From positions 400,343 through 464,342 of the forward strand of contig NZ_KE136362.1 of assembly GCF_000406965.1 (NCBI RefSeq): a DNA stretch of 64,000 nucleotides. The letters run 5' to 3'. Source of the stretch: Enterococcus avium ATCC 14025 (GTDB taxonomy: Bacteria > Bacillota > Bacilli > Lactobacillales > Enterococcaceae). Made by a program: the position numbers and the translations under genes. This document shows, in pieces, positions 1-9,661 of this stretch (its first letter is position 1; each line of letters starts with the position of its first letter). Under the pieces are notes generated by a model. The model searched no databases and was not told the DNA's origin. It saw nothing but the letters and a program-made list of their open reading frames with translations.

Positions 1-23
1 AGAGGTTTCTTAACAGAACATGA
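1..23 (+). other. Possible 3' end of an upstream gene
   Basis: Two forward frames close within the first 23 bases (TAA at 11-13, TGA at 21-23), and a hairpin followed by a T-rich run comes next at 41-76. This is the arrangement expected just after a gene that ends at the window edge. Nothing can be said about its product. Confidence 0.3.
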
Positions 24-40
24 GGAGGAACTAAGAAAAA

Positions 41-76
41 AGGAAATGTTTAAAATAACGTTTCCCTTTTTCTTTC
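41..76 (+). terminator. Probable rho-independent terminator
   Basis: GGAAATGTT (42-50) pairs with AACGTTTCC (57-65) with one wobble and a 6-nt loop, followed by CTTTTTCTTTC. It would end transcription entering from the left before the permease gene. Confidence 0.5.
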
Positions 77-238
77 TCCATGTTAAAATAATGTCCGGAC
101 AAATAAGAGAAGTTATTAAATAGTTGTTATATCGCAATTTTTTGTTCTCTTTCTTTTATGGAATAACTTCAGCTGTTTGTTTTAAAGATCAAGTTAAGAA
201 GTGAGCAAAAGCCACTTCAAAAATTAGGAGGAAAAATT

Positions 239-1591
239 ATGGCAGTCGACCAACAAGAACTCGTGGGTTCACAACCATCTGGTGAACTAAAGCGAACAAT
301 GACGTTCTTCCCAGCTCTTTCGACAGTAATGGGTACTGTAATTGGGGCGGGGGTATTCTTTAAAGCAGCCAGTGTTGCTGCAGTAACTGGATCAACGAGT
401 CTGCACATGTTGTCGTGGTTCCTAGGCGGTCTGATCAGTGTCTGTGCGGGACTAACGGGTGCAGAATTAGCAGCAGCTATTCCGGAAACAGGCGGTATGC
501 TTCGCTACATCGAACGTGCGTATGGAGAATTTTGGAGTTTCTTACTTGGATGGGCACAGGTAGTCATCTACTTCCCAGCTAATGTAGCGGCTTTAGCAAT
601 TATTTTTGCCACTCAGTTCAAAAATCTATTTGGTATGAGCGATTCAACGATCATTCCGATCGCAATCGTGGCAGCAGCTTCAATCATGTTGATCAACTTC
701 TTAGGCTCAAAAGCTGGCGGAATGTTCCAATCAATCACGTTAGTTTGTAAGTTAGTGCCTTTAGCATTGATTGTCATTTTCGGTTTGATACGTCAAGGCG
801 ATGTGTCTGTCAGCTTATTCCCAGTTCAAGCCGGTCCAGCAGTTGGCGGTTTTGCTCCAGCTTTAGGTGCTGGATTGTTAGCGACAATGTTTGCTTATGA
901 TGGCTGGATTCACGTTGGAAACATCGCAGGAGAATTGAAAAAACCAGCACGTGATCTTCCTCGAGCAATTGCAGGCGGGATCTTAGGAATCATGGCTGTT
1001 TACTTATTGGTACAATTTGCTTTCTTGCGTACGATTGATATGTCTGCGTTAGCTGGGAACGAAAATGCGGCGATGGACGTTGCTGGAAAAATCTTCGGCG
1101 GCATGGGCGGTAAGTTAGTAACGATCGGGATCTTAATCTCAGTATATGGAACAATCAATGGTTATACGATGACAGGGATGCGTCTTCCTTATACGATGGG
1201 TCTTGAAAAGCAATTACCTTTCTCAGATAAATTAGTGAAATTAAACAAAAATCACGTACCTTATATCGCTGGGATTCTAGAATTAGTCATCGCTATTGCT
1301 ATGATGATGGTGGGCGGATTCGATATGCTAACAGACATGTTAGTCTTCGTTATCTGGATCTTCTACACATTAGTTTTTATCGCGGTAATCAAATTGAGAA
1401 AAACTGAACCAGATTTGGTTCGTCCTTACAAAGTACCGCTTTACCCAATCATTCCGATTGTTGCGATTATTGGTGGGGTATTTATCTTAGTAATGACGTT
1501 GATCAACCAATTCCAATTAGCGATGGTTGGGATTGCCATTACAGCATTAGGTATTCCTTTCTACATTTACTTGAAGAGAAAATATAAATAG
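239..1591 (+). CDS. APC-superfamily amino acid permease (SteT-like)
   Basis: A 450-residue polytopic membrane protein of the amino acid-polyamine-organocation superfamily, probably an amino acid exchanger or symporter in the cytoplasmic membrane. The family signature GTVIGAGVFF lies at about residues 32-41 in the unwound first helix that binds the substrate backbone. About 12 hydrophobic helices follow, and length matches the LAT/SteT branch. The ATG is preceded by TTAGGAGGAAAAATT, an ideal ribosome binding site. It appears monocistronic, with its own terminator at 1631-1671. Substrate cannot be set from sequence; serine/threonine exchange as in SteT is only one option. Confidence 0.85.
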   Translation: MAVDQQELVGSQPSGELKRTMTFFPALSTVMGTVIGAGVFFKAASVAAVTGSTSLHMLSWFLGGLISVCAGLTGAELAAAIPETGGMLRYIERAYGEFWSFLLGWAQVVIYFPANVAALAIIFATQFKNLFGMSDSTIIPIAIVAAASIMLINFLGSKAGGMFQSITLVCKLVPLALIVIFGLIRQGDVSVSLFPVQAGPAVGGFAPALGAGLLATMFAYDGWIHVGNIAGELKKPARDLPRAIAGGILGIMAVYLLVQFAFLRTIDMSALAGNENAAMDVAGKIFGGMGGKLVTIGILISVYGTINGYTMTGMRLPYTMGLEKQLPFSDKLVKLNKNHVPYIAGILELVIAIAMMMVGGFDMLTDMLVFVIWIFYTLVFIAVIKLRKTEPDLVRPYKVPLYPIIPIVAIIGGVFILVMTLINQFQLAMVGIAITALGIPFYIYLKRKYK

Positions 1592-1630
1592 AAACGGCTG
1601 ATTTGACTCAGGACTGTAAACTATTCCGAC

Positions 1631-1671
1631 AAAAAACATCTAAGGCAGATTTTCTGCTTTAGGTGTTTTTT
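1631..1671 (+). terminator. Rho-independent terminator after the permease
   Basis: An A-rich 5' arm (AAAAAACATCTAAGGCAG) pairs with CTGCTTTAGGTGTTTTTT around an ATTTT loop, ending in a T run. Confidence 0.8.
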
Positions 1672-1744
1672 CTATTCTATGTATAGAAGAAAAGCCGTTG
1701 CCAAGAAATTACCACAACGATATGGTAATTGTCTGTGTTCTAAA

Positions 1745-1758
1745 TGGAAACGCTATCT
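1745..1758 (+). promoter_or_regulatory. Candidate CcpA cre site upstream of the beta-glucoside operon
   Basis: TGGAAACGCTATCT resembles the catabolite-responsive element pattern TGWAANCGNTNWCA with few mismatches and lies about 40 bp before the first gene of a sugar operon, where CcpA repression would be expected. Confidence 0.5.
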
Positions 1759-1793
1759 TTTATGATGGGGTTAGAAAGAGAAAGGATGGTTGA

Positions 1794-3230
<1,437 letters not shown>

Positions 3231-3325
3231 AAAAACGAATCCGCTGTCATTCATGCCTACGTTAAAATAAGAGTAGATGAATGTATGGGGATAAGAAATC
3301 TATTAAAAATAGGGAGGAAAAAACG

Positions 3326-3640
3326 ATGAAAAAAGCTTTGATTATCTGTGCCGGAGGAATGTCTTCATCCGTTATTGCAAAAAAAACAACCGAGAGTCTG
3401 CAAGGAAAAGGAAATGAGATTCAAGTCGACGCGACTTCGCAATCCCAAGGAGCAAATACCATCGCTAAGGATGAATACGATTTGTATCTAGTTAGTCCGC
3501 AAACCAAAATGTATTTTGACAGCTTAGAAAAAAGTGCAAAGAAATACAATAAACCGATCGTCAATATTCCGCCACAAGCGTATGTACCAATTCCAATGGG
3601 GATTGATAAATTGTCTAACGTGATTCTTGAAAATATTTAG
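3326..3640 (+). CDS. PTS lactose/cellobiose-family EIIB
   Basis: A 104-residue cytoplasmic phosphotransfer protein that passes phosphate from EIIA to the sugar bound by EIIC. The active-site Cys8 sits in LIICAGGMSSS, the P-loop-like motif of lac/cel EIIB. I start at 3326 because GGGAGGAAAAAACG lies directly before that ATG; the reading frame is open further upstream but without a site. It follows the GH1 gene by about 95 bp and precedes the PRD regulator by 15 bp. Confidence 0.9.
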   Translation: MKKALIICAGGMSSSVIAKKTTESLQGKGNEIQVDATSQSQGANTIAKDEYDLYLVSPQTKMYFDSLEKSAKKYNKPIVNIPPQAYVPIPMGIDKLSNVILENI

Positions 3641-3655
3641 TAAGGGCTGATAACC

Positions 3656-5677
3656 ATGTTGAGCAAGCGCGAGACACAAATCCTAAAATTATTATTTGAC
3701 CATAAGCATACGTATTTGACGAGTCAAGAAATCGCTTCAGGAATTGATGTTTCCAATCGAACAGCTAGAAAATATCTTCATCTGCTTGAGGATGCATTAA
3801 AGCAAGAATCACTTGCTACAATTGAGGCAAAACAAGGAAACGGGTACCAGTTGAAAATTGAGGATGCTAGGCGATTCGACGAATTTTATCTTGAAGAGGT
3901 CAAAAGTCAAATGGCTTCTAAAGATATCACAACGATTCAAGAATCAAATGATCGACAATACTATATTTTGAACCGTTTGTTTTTTGAACAAAGTGCTGTC
4001 TATGTTGATGCCATAGCCGATGAACTGTTTGTATCTCGCTCAACGATATCAAATGATTTAGTAGAAATAAAAAAACTAATCACGCCTTACCAAATCGAGC
4101 TTCAAAGCAAAAGTAATAAAGGGATTTTCATTGTCGGAAATGAGCAAAATATCCGTCACTTCATTATGAACTATTTCTTTATGGAGCGGTTGCATGACAA
4201 TTTATTTGCCTTTTCCATGTACGCGAACTTATTGGAAGGGATCAGTGTTGAAGAAATTGTCATTATTGTTTTAGATGAATGTCGAGAATCACAGTTAAAG
4301 CTTTCAGATTTCATCGTTTATAATTTAGTCCTTCATATTGGTTTGGCGATCAAACGAATCCAAAATGGCTTTTTTATGGATATTCAGGCGCCGATATCTT
4401 TTGATGAAGATTCGATTGAATATCAAACCGCTTTGAAAATATTAGCCAGAATCGAGCATGCGGTAGGGATTACGTTTTCTTCGGAAGAAGCGGATTTTAT
4501 TGCTCTTCATTTAAAAAACAAGATTACGGCGAAAACAATTTTTAAAAAAGCGGATGCAACTGAAGAGCAAATCCGAGCACAATTGCTTGAAACATTGAAG
4601 GCCATTGATCAGGATACACCATTTGATTTAGAACACGATACGATTTTGATTGATGGATTAATGCTCCATTTTATCCCGCTGTTAACTAGACTGCAAAATA
4701 ACTCTAGTATCGAAAATCCGCTGCTAGAGGAAATTAAGACGCAATACCCGGATTTGTTTGAATTGACGGTCAACTATTTTTCGAAAATGCCGGTGTTTAA
4801 ATCATATCAAGTGACTGAAGGGGAGTGGGCCTATCTTGCGATCCACATCACAGCGGCGGTGGAACGCTACTTCAATGAACAGAAGACTCATGTATTGGTC
4901 ATCTGTGCCACCGGGTTAGGCAGCTCGCAAATGATCAAAAATCGGCTGGAACGCGAATTTGGTTCGAGAATTTTGATTGAAAAGGTCATTAGTTATTATG
5001 AAATCGCTGAACAGGATTTAAGTCACATTGATTTAGTCATTTCTTCGATTAATTTAGGAAATATTGTCTTAAATGCACCAATCGTCAATGTCAGTGTTTT
5101 CTTAGGAAAAGATGACATTCAAAAAATCAATCATGAAATATCTAGTAATAAGGGTAGCCATTTCGTTGCAGGTCGAAAGGAAAGCGATCGAAAAGAATTG
5201 GTTGAAGAACAAGTTGAATTAATTGAGCGAAGTTTCAAACCTGATTTATTCTATTTTGTCGGAGAACATTCAACCAAAGATGCTGTTTTAAGAGAATTAA
5301 TCAGCAAAATTGAAGCTGTTGAAGGAACCGACTTGCAAGAAAACTTTTTAAAACAATTAAAACTGCGTGAATCCTACAGCTCCGTCGTATTTTCTGAATT
5401 TATGGCGGTTCCGCATCCCATCGAAGCCTTGACCAAAGAGGGGCATGTGGCCGTTGCGGTAGCACCTGAAGGGATTACTTGGGACAAGGAATATCAAAAT
5501 ATTCAGTTAGTTTTCTTATTATCACCGGATAAATTTGGAAAGTTTGAGATAGACAAGGTTAGTCAAATGCTGGTTGAGATTATGGAGGATGATACCTTCA
5601 GGAAAGCCTTAGCCTTCAGTGATACTTTTGATAACTTTATAAAAGCGTTTATTGATCAATTTAAAAAAAGAGAGTAG
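3656..5677 (+). CDS. PRD-containing transcriptional activator, LicR/MtlR type
   Basis: A 673-residue regulator with helix-turn-helix domains in roughly residues 1-150, two PRD domains (about 180-400) with paired histidines (VLHIGL, ALHLKN, MLHFIP, AIHITA), an EIIB-like domain with Cys417 in ICATGLGSS, and a C-terminal EIIA-like domain with His587 in AVPHPIE. In this family PTS phosphorylation of these sites sets activity, so it should activate the surrounding beta-glucoside operon when substrate is present and glucose is absent. It lies inside the operon between EIIB and EIIA. The ribosome site before the ATG (AAGGGCTGATAACC) is weak, which may keep its level low. Confidence 0.9.
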   Translation: MLSKRETQILKLLFDHKHTYLTSQEIASGIDVSNRTARKYLHLLEDALKQESLATIEAKQGNGYQLKIEDARRFDEFYLEEVKSQMASKDITTIQESNDRQYYILNRLFFEQSAVYVDAIADELFVSRSTISNDLVEIKKLITPYQIELQSKSNKGIFIVGNEQNIRHFIMNYFFMERLHDNLFAFSMYANLLEGISVEEIVIIVLDECRESQLKLSDFIVYNLVLHIGLAIKRIQNGFFMDIQAPISFDEDSIEYQTALKILARIEHAVGITFSSEEADFIALHLKNKITAKTIFKKADATEEQIRAQLLETLKAIDQDTPFDLEHDTILIDGLMLHFIPLLTRLQNNSSIENPLLEEIKTQYPDLFELTVNYFSKMPVFKSYQVTEGEWAYLAIHITAAVERYFNEQKTHVLVICATGLGSSQMIKNRLEREFGSRILIEKVISYYEIAEQDLSHIDLVISSINLGNIVLNAPIVNVSVFLGKDDIQKINHEISSNKGSHFVAGRKESDRKELVEEQVELIERSFKPDLFYFVGEHSTKDAVLRELISKIEAVEGTDLQENFLKQLKLRESYSSVVFSEFMAVPHPIEALTKEGHVAVAVAPEGITWDKEYQNIQLVFLLSPDKFGKFEIDKVSQMLVEIMEDDTFRKALAFSDTFDNFIKAFIDQFKKRE

Positions 5678-5689
5678 AAGGAGAAAATA

Positions 5690-6004
5690 ATGGACTCAGA
5701 AAAATTACAAGAAGCAGCATTTGAAATTATTTTGAGTAGTGGGGATGCCCGAACACTTGTACATGAAGGCTTCAAAAGTATGCGTGAAGGAAACTATGAA
5801 GAAGCAGAGGTACATTTGAACGAAGCAAATGATTCACTAGTCAAAGCGCATAAAGCGCAAACCGAACTCCTGCAGCAATATGCCAGCGGAGAAAAAATTG
5901 AAATGGAAATTATCATGGTACACGCTCAGGATCACCTGATGACCACTATGACCTTACGGGAAGTTGCGATCGAGATGCTGTCGTTATATCGCAAAGTATC
6001 GTAA
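5690..6004 (+). CDS. PTS lactose/cellobiose-family EIIA
   Basis: A 104-residue helical EIIA that takes phosphate from HPr. The phosphorylated residue is His78 in MVHAQDHLMT, the same number as in studied lactose EIIA proteins. GAAGGAG lies 6-7 bases before the ATG. It starts 12 bp after the regulator stop, so translation is probably coupled. It works with the EIIB at 3326 and the EIIC at 6571. Confidence 0.92.
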   Translation: MDSEKLQEAAFEIILSSGDARTLVHEGFKSMREGNYEEAEVHLNEANDSLVKAHKAQTELLQQYASGEKIEMEIIMVHAQDHLMTTMTLREVAIEMLSLYRKVS

Positions 6005-6046
6005 GAAATGATAGTCATTAGTTTGAAATAAAGAGGAGAACAGACG

Positions 6047-6556
6047 ATGGATAAAGAAACTGTTAGTCAATTAAAAAAAGAAACGGCATTGAAGAATTTT
6101 CGCTACAATCGTTTCCTTCTACTTAGATACTTATTAGCTGGTTTTTTCTTTACTAATTTATATTGGTTGCTTTCTTTGGCTATGAGCAGAAGTGCTTGGT
6201 CATTGCTGCCGCTGGGATTAATAGTGCTTTCAGTCCCTGCCATCGCAGAACATTTGCGACTTTACGGCTATCCATCAGATGATGTTCGCAATCAGTTAAA
6301 ATGGCATCGCTTGTATCAAATGACCCAAGGAATAATCAATCTTGTTCTATTGGTATCTGTTTTGACCAATTTTGGGTTCGAACAAGTTTTTCCATTTTTC
6401 ACAAATAGTGCAACCAGCAAAGGATTTGTCAGCTGCATTTTATTAGTCGGTATGTTGTTGTCAGGAATTATTTTAAAACGCATTCAGAGCATTTATAGTC
6501 AGAAAGATAGACACGCCTCATATATTACAGAGTTCAGTAAACTAAATAATAAATAA
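6047..6556 (+). CDS. Small membrane protein of unknown function within the PTS operon
   Basis: A 169-residue protein with a charged N-terminus (about 20 residues) and four predicted hydrophobic segments at about 24-46, 48-66, 98-112 and 128-145. I do not recognise a family. It sits between EIIA and EIIC of the beta-glucoside operon, with AGAGGAG upstream and 14 bp to the EIIC start, so it is almost certainly co-expressed with the transporter. It might help EIIC assembly or be a fast-evolving accessory protein, but no catalytic motif supports a specific role. Confidence 0.75.
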   Translation: MDKETVSQLKKETALKNFRYNRFLLLRYLLAGFFFTNLYWLLSLAMSRSAWSLLPLGLIVLSVPAIAEHLRLYGYPSDDVRNQLKWHRLYQMTQGIINLVLLVSVLTNFGFEQVFPFFTNSATSKGFVSCILLVGMLLSGIILKRIQSIYSQKDRHASYITEFSKLNNK

Positions 6557-6570
6557 AGGGTGATTAAAAA

Positions 6571-7944
6571 ATGGACGGATCAAATAACAAAGTCTTTGCT
6601 TTTTTAGAGAAAAACCTGATGGGCCCTATGGGGAAAATTGCCTCACTAAAAGTTGTGCGAGCGATCATGGGTGCTGGTATGGGCGCAATTCCATTTACAA
6701 TTGTCGGTTCCATGTTTTTAGTGTTCAATATTTTACCAATGACCTTTCCGTTTCTAGAAGGGATCTTCAATTCAACCTTCTTTAAATTTGAAAGTCTTTA
6801 TATGTTAGCAAATAGTACAACGATGGGTATTTTGGCATTATATTTCTGTGTTGGATTAGGCTATGAATATACAAAAATTATTGCTGAAGAAGAAGAATTG
6901 AACATGGCGCCGATCACAGGGGCGTTACTATCAATCTTCGCTTTCTTCTTATCAATTCCGCAATTAATGATGGAAAAAGGCAGCATCGTTCGTTTGACGA
7001 ATCTTGACGAAGGAATTATCAACGGCTGGGCAATCGGCGGTGATGGGGTCTCTCGTTTAGGAACAGTCGGGATCTTTACTGGAATTATCATGGCAGTGAT
7101 TGCTGTTCGGCTTTATCGTTTATGTGTGAAGAGAAATTGGGTCATCAAAATGCCAGAACAAGTTCCAGAAGGCGTATCAAGAGCCTTTACCGCATTGATT
7201 CCAGCCTTTGTGGTTGCTTTTGTTATTTTAATCATTATTGGCATTTTAGTTTTCTTTAATACAGATATTTTCCAATTGATCGCGATTCCGTTTGGTTTCG
7301 TAACCAAATTAACCAGCAGCTGGATCGGTGTTATGGTCATCTACTTCTTGATCCATGCGTTGTGGATCGTGGGGATTCATGGTGCCAATATCATTTCTTC
7401 ATTGATCGCTCCGATTACTTTAGGAAACTTGGCATTGAATGCTGATGGCGCGCATATTCCGTTAGCTGGTGAATTCCAAAATGCCTTCGTAACCATTGGA
7501 GGTTCGGGTGCGACGTTGGGCTTGTGTCTCTTCTTAGTTTATATGGCTAAATCAGAACAGTTGAAGGTATTAGGAAAGGCTTCAATCGTTCCATGTCTCT
7601 TCAATATCAATGAACCGTTGATCTTTGGTATTCCATTGATCTACAATCCATTCATGGCGATTCCATTCTTCTTGGCGCCAATGGTTTCGGCATCAATTGC
7701 TTACTTCGCGATCCAATTTGAATTGATTCGTCCAGTAATTGCTAATATGCCATGGCCTTCACCAGTCGGAGTCGGTGCCTTTATCAGTACTGGCGGTGAC
7801 TGGAAAGCAGCTTTAGTTGCGATTATCGGTGCAGTAGCAGCATTTGTCATCTATTTACCATTTGCTCGTGCCTACGATAAGAAATTGGTCGATGACGAAG
7901 TGGCTAGCACAGAAGAAACTGCTGGAGACAGCGTTTCAGTATAA
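6571..7944 (+). CDS. PTS cellobiose-family EIIC permease
   Basis: A 457-residue membrane component that binds and translocates the beta-glucoside. About 10 hydrophobic segments are visible, and the loop FNINEPLIFGIPLIYNPF near residues 348-365 is the conserved sugar-binding signature of lactose/cellobiose EIIC proteins. AAAGGGTGATTAAAAA precedes the ATG. It is the last gene of the operon and is followed by a strong bidirectional terminator. Confidence 0.92.
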   Translation: MDGSNNKVFAFLEKNLMGPMGKIASLKVVRAIMGAGMGAIPFTIVGSMFLVFNILPMTFPFLEGIFNSTFFKFESLYMLANSTTMGILALYFCVGLGYEYTKIIAEEEELNMAPITGALLSIFAFFLSIPQLMMEKGSIVRLTNLDEGIINGWAIGGDGVSRLGTVGIFTGIIMAVIAVRLYRLCVKRNWVIKMPEQVPEGVSRAFTALIPAFVVAFVILIIIGILVFFNTDIFQLIAIPFGFVTKLTSSWIGVMVIYFLIHALWIVGIHGANIISSLIAPITLGNLALNADGAHIPLAGEFQNAFVTIGGSGATLGLCLFLVYMAKSEQLKVLGKASIVPCLFNINEPLIFGIPLIYNPFMAIPFFLAPMVSASIAYFAIQFELIRPVIANMPWPSPVGVGAFISTGGDWKAALVAIIGAVAAFVIYLPFARAYDKKLVDDEVASTEETAGDSVSV

Positions 7945-7954
7945 ATACTCAGAG

Positions 7955-7992
7955 AAAAAATAGCTGCCGGCAATTGTCGGCAGCTATTTTTT
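7955..7992. terminator. Bidirectional terminator between EIIC and the thioesterase gene
   Basis: AAAAAATAGCTGCCG and CGGCAGCTATTTTTT form a perfect 15-bp stem with an 8-nt loop, A-rich on one side and T-rich on the other. It serves the convergent EIIC and thioesterase genes and overlaps the thioesterase stop codon. Confidence 0.9.
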
Positions 7993-8425
7993 AGCATTCC
8001 TCTTTCGTTGTTTCGTAATAGTCTAAAAATAATTCGTGTAACGCAGGATGTGTTTTTCGCAATTGCACCAAACGATTGGTTTCATAGGACATAAAGCAGT
8101 GTTGGCTCGTTCCCGTCGTGACTAATTTTTCACCATTATAGACACGGTATTCGAAATCCAAACGGGTGCCCGTATATTTTTTAACGACAGGCTGAATCAG
8201 GACTTCATCGCCAAAGCGAACCATCTCCTTGTATTCACAGCTGACTCCTAAGACGGGGATCATAATACCGTCTGCTTCGATTTTTTCAAAGGGACAATTC
8301 ATAAAGTTCAGAGCGTCAACGCGAGCTTCTTCAAACCAGCGAATGTAATTGGAGTGGTGGATGATGCCCATCTTATCGGTTTCATAATAAAAAGGCTTGC
8401 GAGAATAGCCGGGATATTTTTCCAT
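7991..8425 (-). CDS. Acyl-CoA thioesterase, hotdog fold (YbgC/4HBT type)
   Basis: A 144-residue protein of the 4-hydroxybenzoyl-CoA thioesterase-like family, expected to hydrolyse acyl-CoA or acyl-ACP thioesters in the cytoplasm. The signature YYETDKMGIIHHSNYIRWFE (residues 13-32) contains the catalytic Asp and the paired His/Asn. The start lies 2 bp after the stop of nnrD, so the two genes form one transcript. The preferred substrate is not evident. Confidence 0.85.
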   Translation of the reverse strand: MEKYPGYSRKPFYYETDKMGIIHHSNYIRWFEEARVDALNFMNCPFEKIEADGIMIPVLGVSCEYKEMVRFGDEVLIQPVVKKYTGTRLDFEYRVYNGEKLVTTGTSQHCFMSYETNRLVQLRKTHPALHELFLDYYETTKEEC

Positions 8426-8427
8426 GA

Positions 8428-9267
8428 TTAATTCCTTTCGAGGGCGTATTTTTTCATATAACGAGGAAGCGCCTCACTGATGGTTGTAGGTAAAACTACA
8501 TAGTTCTCTTCAGCCAGATCATCGCCGATCAAGCTATGAAGATAAACAGCAGCACCGACTGTATCGGTATTTTTTTCAAACTGAGCGAGAAAACCAGTGA
8601 TCATGCCAGCCAGAGTGTCACCCATGCCGCCAGTGGCCATACCTGGATTGCCTAGCGGATTTTGATAATAGGCAACTGCGTCATCATAGATCGTTGTGCG
8701 ATGACTTTTTAGGACGATCTTGGCGCCTAAGAGCGCTTGCTTTGCACGGTTATTTTCATCGGTCTGCTGGATAAAGCTTAAACCACTTAGGTGTGTCCAT
8801 TCCGCTAAATGCGGGGTAAAAATGGTTTGTTCAGGAAATTTTAGGGATAATTTGTAGTCCTTAAATAGCGTGATCGCTGAGCCGTCAATCACTAACCACT
8901 GCTCGGCCTGTTGATTGGTCAAAACCTCTTTTAACAGCATTGCCATTTCCTTTGCTAGTCCTAAACCAGGACCAATCAAAATGACATCGGCCTTTTCTAA
9001 TACTTGATAAAGCGTCTTCGTCTCATTGAAATCCAATACCATTGCTTCTGGTAAACGAGTATGAAGTGCAGTATGATTTTTTTCAGCAGTGACGACAGTA
9101 GTGAGTCCTGCGCCACTTTTGATACATGCTTCGGCGCTCATGATGATCGCACCGCCATATTGGTGATTGCCGCCAATCAATACCACTCGTCCAAAGGTTC
9201 CCTTATGAGAATTCTCGGGCCTTTTCGTAATCACTTTATGTAAGATGTCGTTATTTAATTGGACCAT
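8428..9267 (-). CDS. nnrD: ADP-dependent NAD(P)H-hydrate dehydratase
   Basis: A 279-residue carbohydrate kinase-like protein that repairs hydrated NAD(P)H using ADP. Family motifs include LIGGNHQYGGA (residues 30-40), DVILIGPGLG (about 93-102), the TPHLAEW loop (about 150) and GNPGMATGGMGDTLAGM (about 206-222) with the catalytic Asp. It lacks the N-terminal epimerase half found in bifunctional E. coli Nnr, which is normal for Gram-positive NnrD. It is upstream of the thioesterase in a two-gene operon. Confidence 0.9.
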   Translation of the reverse strand: MVQLNNDILHKVITKRPENSHKGTFGRVVLIGGNHQYGGAIIMSAEACIKSGAGLTTVVTAEKNHTALHTRLPEAMVLDFNETKTLYQVLEKADVILIGPGLGLAKEMAMLLKEVLTNQQAEQWLVIDGSAITLFKDYKLSLKFPEQTIFTPHLAEWTHLSGLSFIQQTDENNRAKQALLGAKIVLKSHRTTIYDDAVAYYQNPLGNPGMATGGMGDTLAGMITGFLAQFEKNTDTVGAAVYLHSLIGDDLAEENYVVLPTTISEALPRYMKKYALERN

Positions 9268-9661
9268 CTAGTCACCTGCTTTCATCCTATAAATCGTAGC
9301 GAATAAACCGTTCAAGATAAAATTCACTATGGGTATCATTATAAGGGAAAAAGGAGAAATTTTCCTAACAAATATTAAAGAGTTTTCATTTTTATTCTAT
9401 TGAATAGAGTGCTATCATTAAAGTGGTTTAAATTAAAGAATGTCAGTTGCGAGTTCTACTTCGTATTTCTAATACGTTAGTGGAATCGTATGCCAACGAC
9501 AATAAGAAAATTTGACTCAAATTTTACCTCTTCATTAGAGTAGGCTCGACATTTCGTATTGTTTATAGTATGCAATCTCGTTATCCACGAGCTCGCCTAG
9601 CAGTTGATGAGATATCTAGTTGGATATTTGGCATTCGCATCGAATAAGGAGGAATCTTTCA
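9268..9661. other. Intergenic region with structured leader before pepV
   Basis: No convincing gene is present. The stretch should contain the divergent promoters for nnrD and pepV. At 9451-9488 a long imperfect hairpin is visible, with the arms CGTATT (9462-9467) and AATACG (9471-9476) and outer pairing of GAGTTCTACT with AGTGGAATC. A second small CTCG/CGAG hairpin lies near 9577-9592. No known riboswitch was recognised. Confidence 0.4.
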
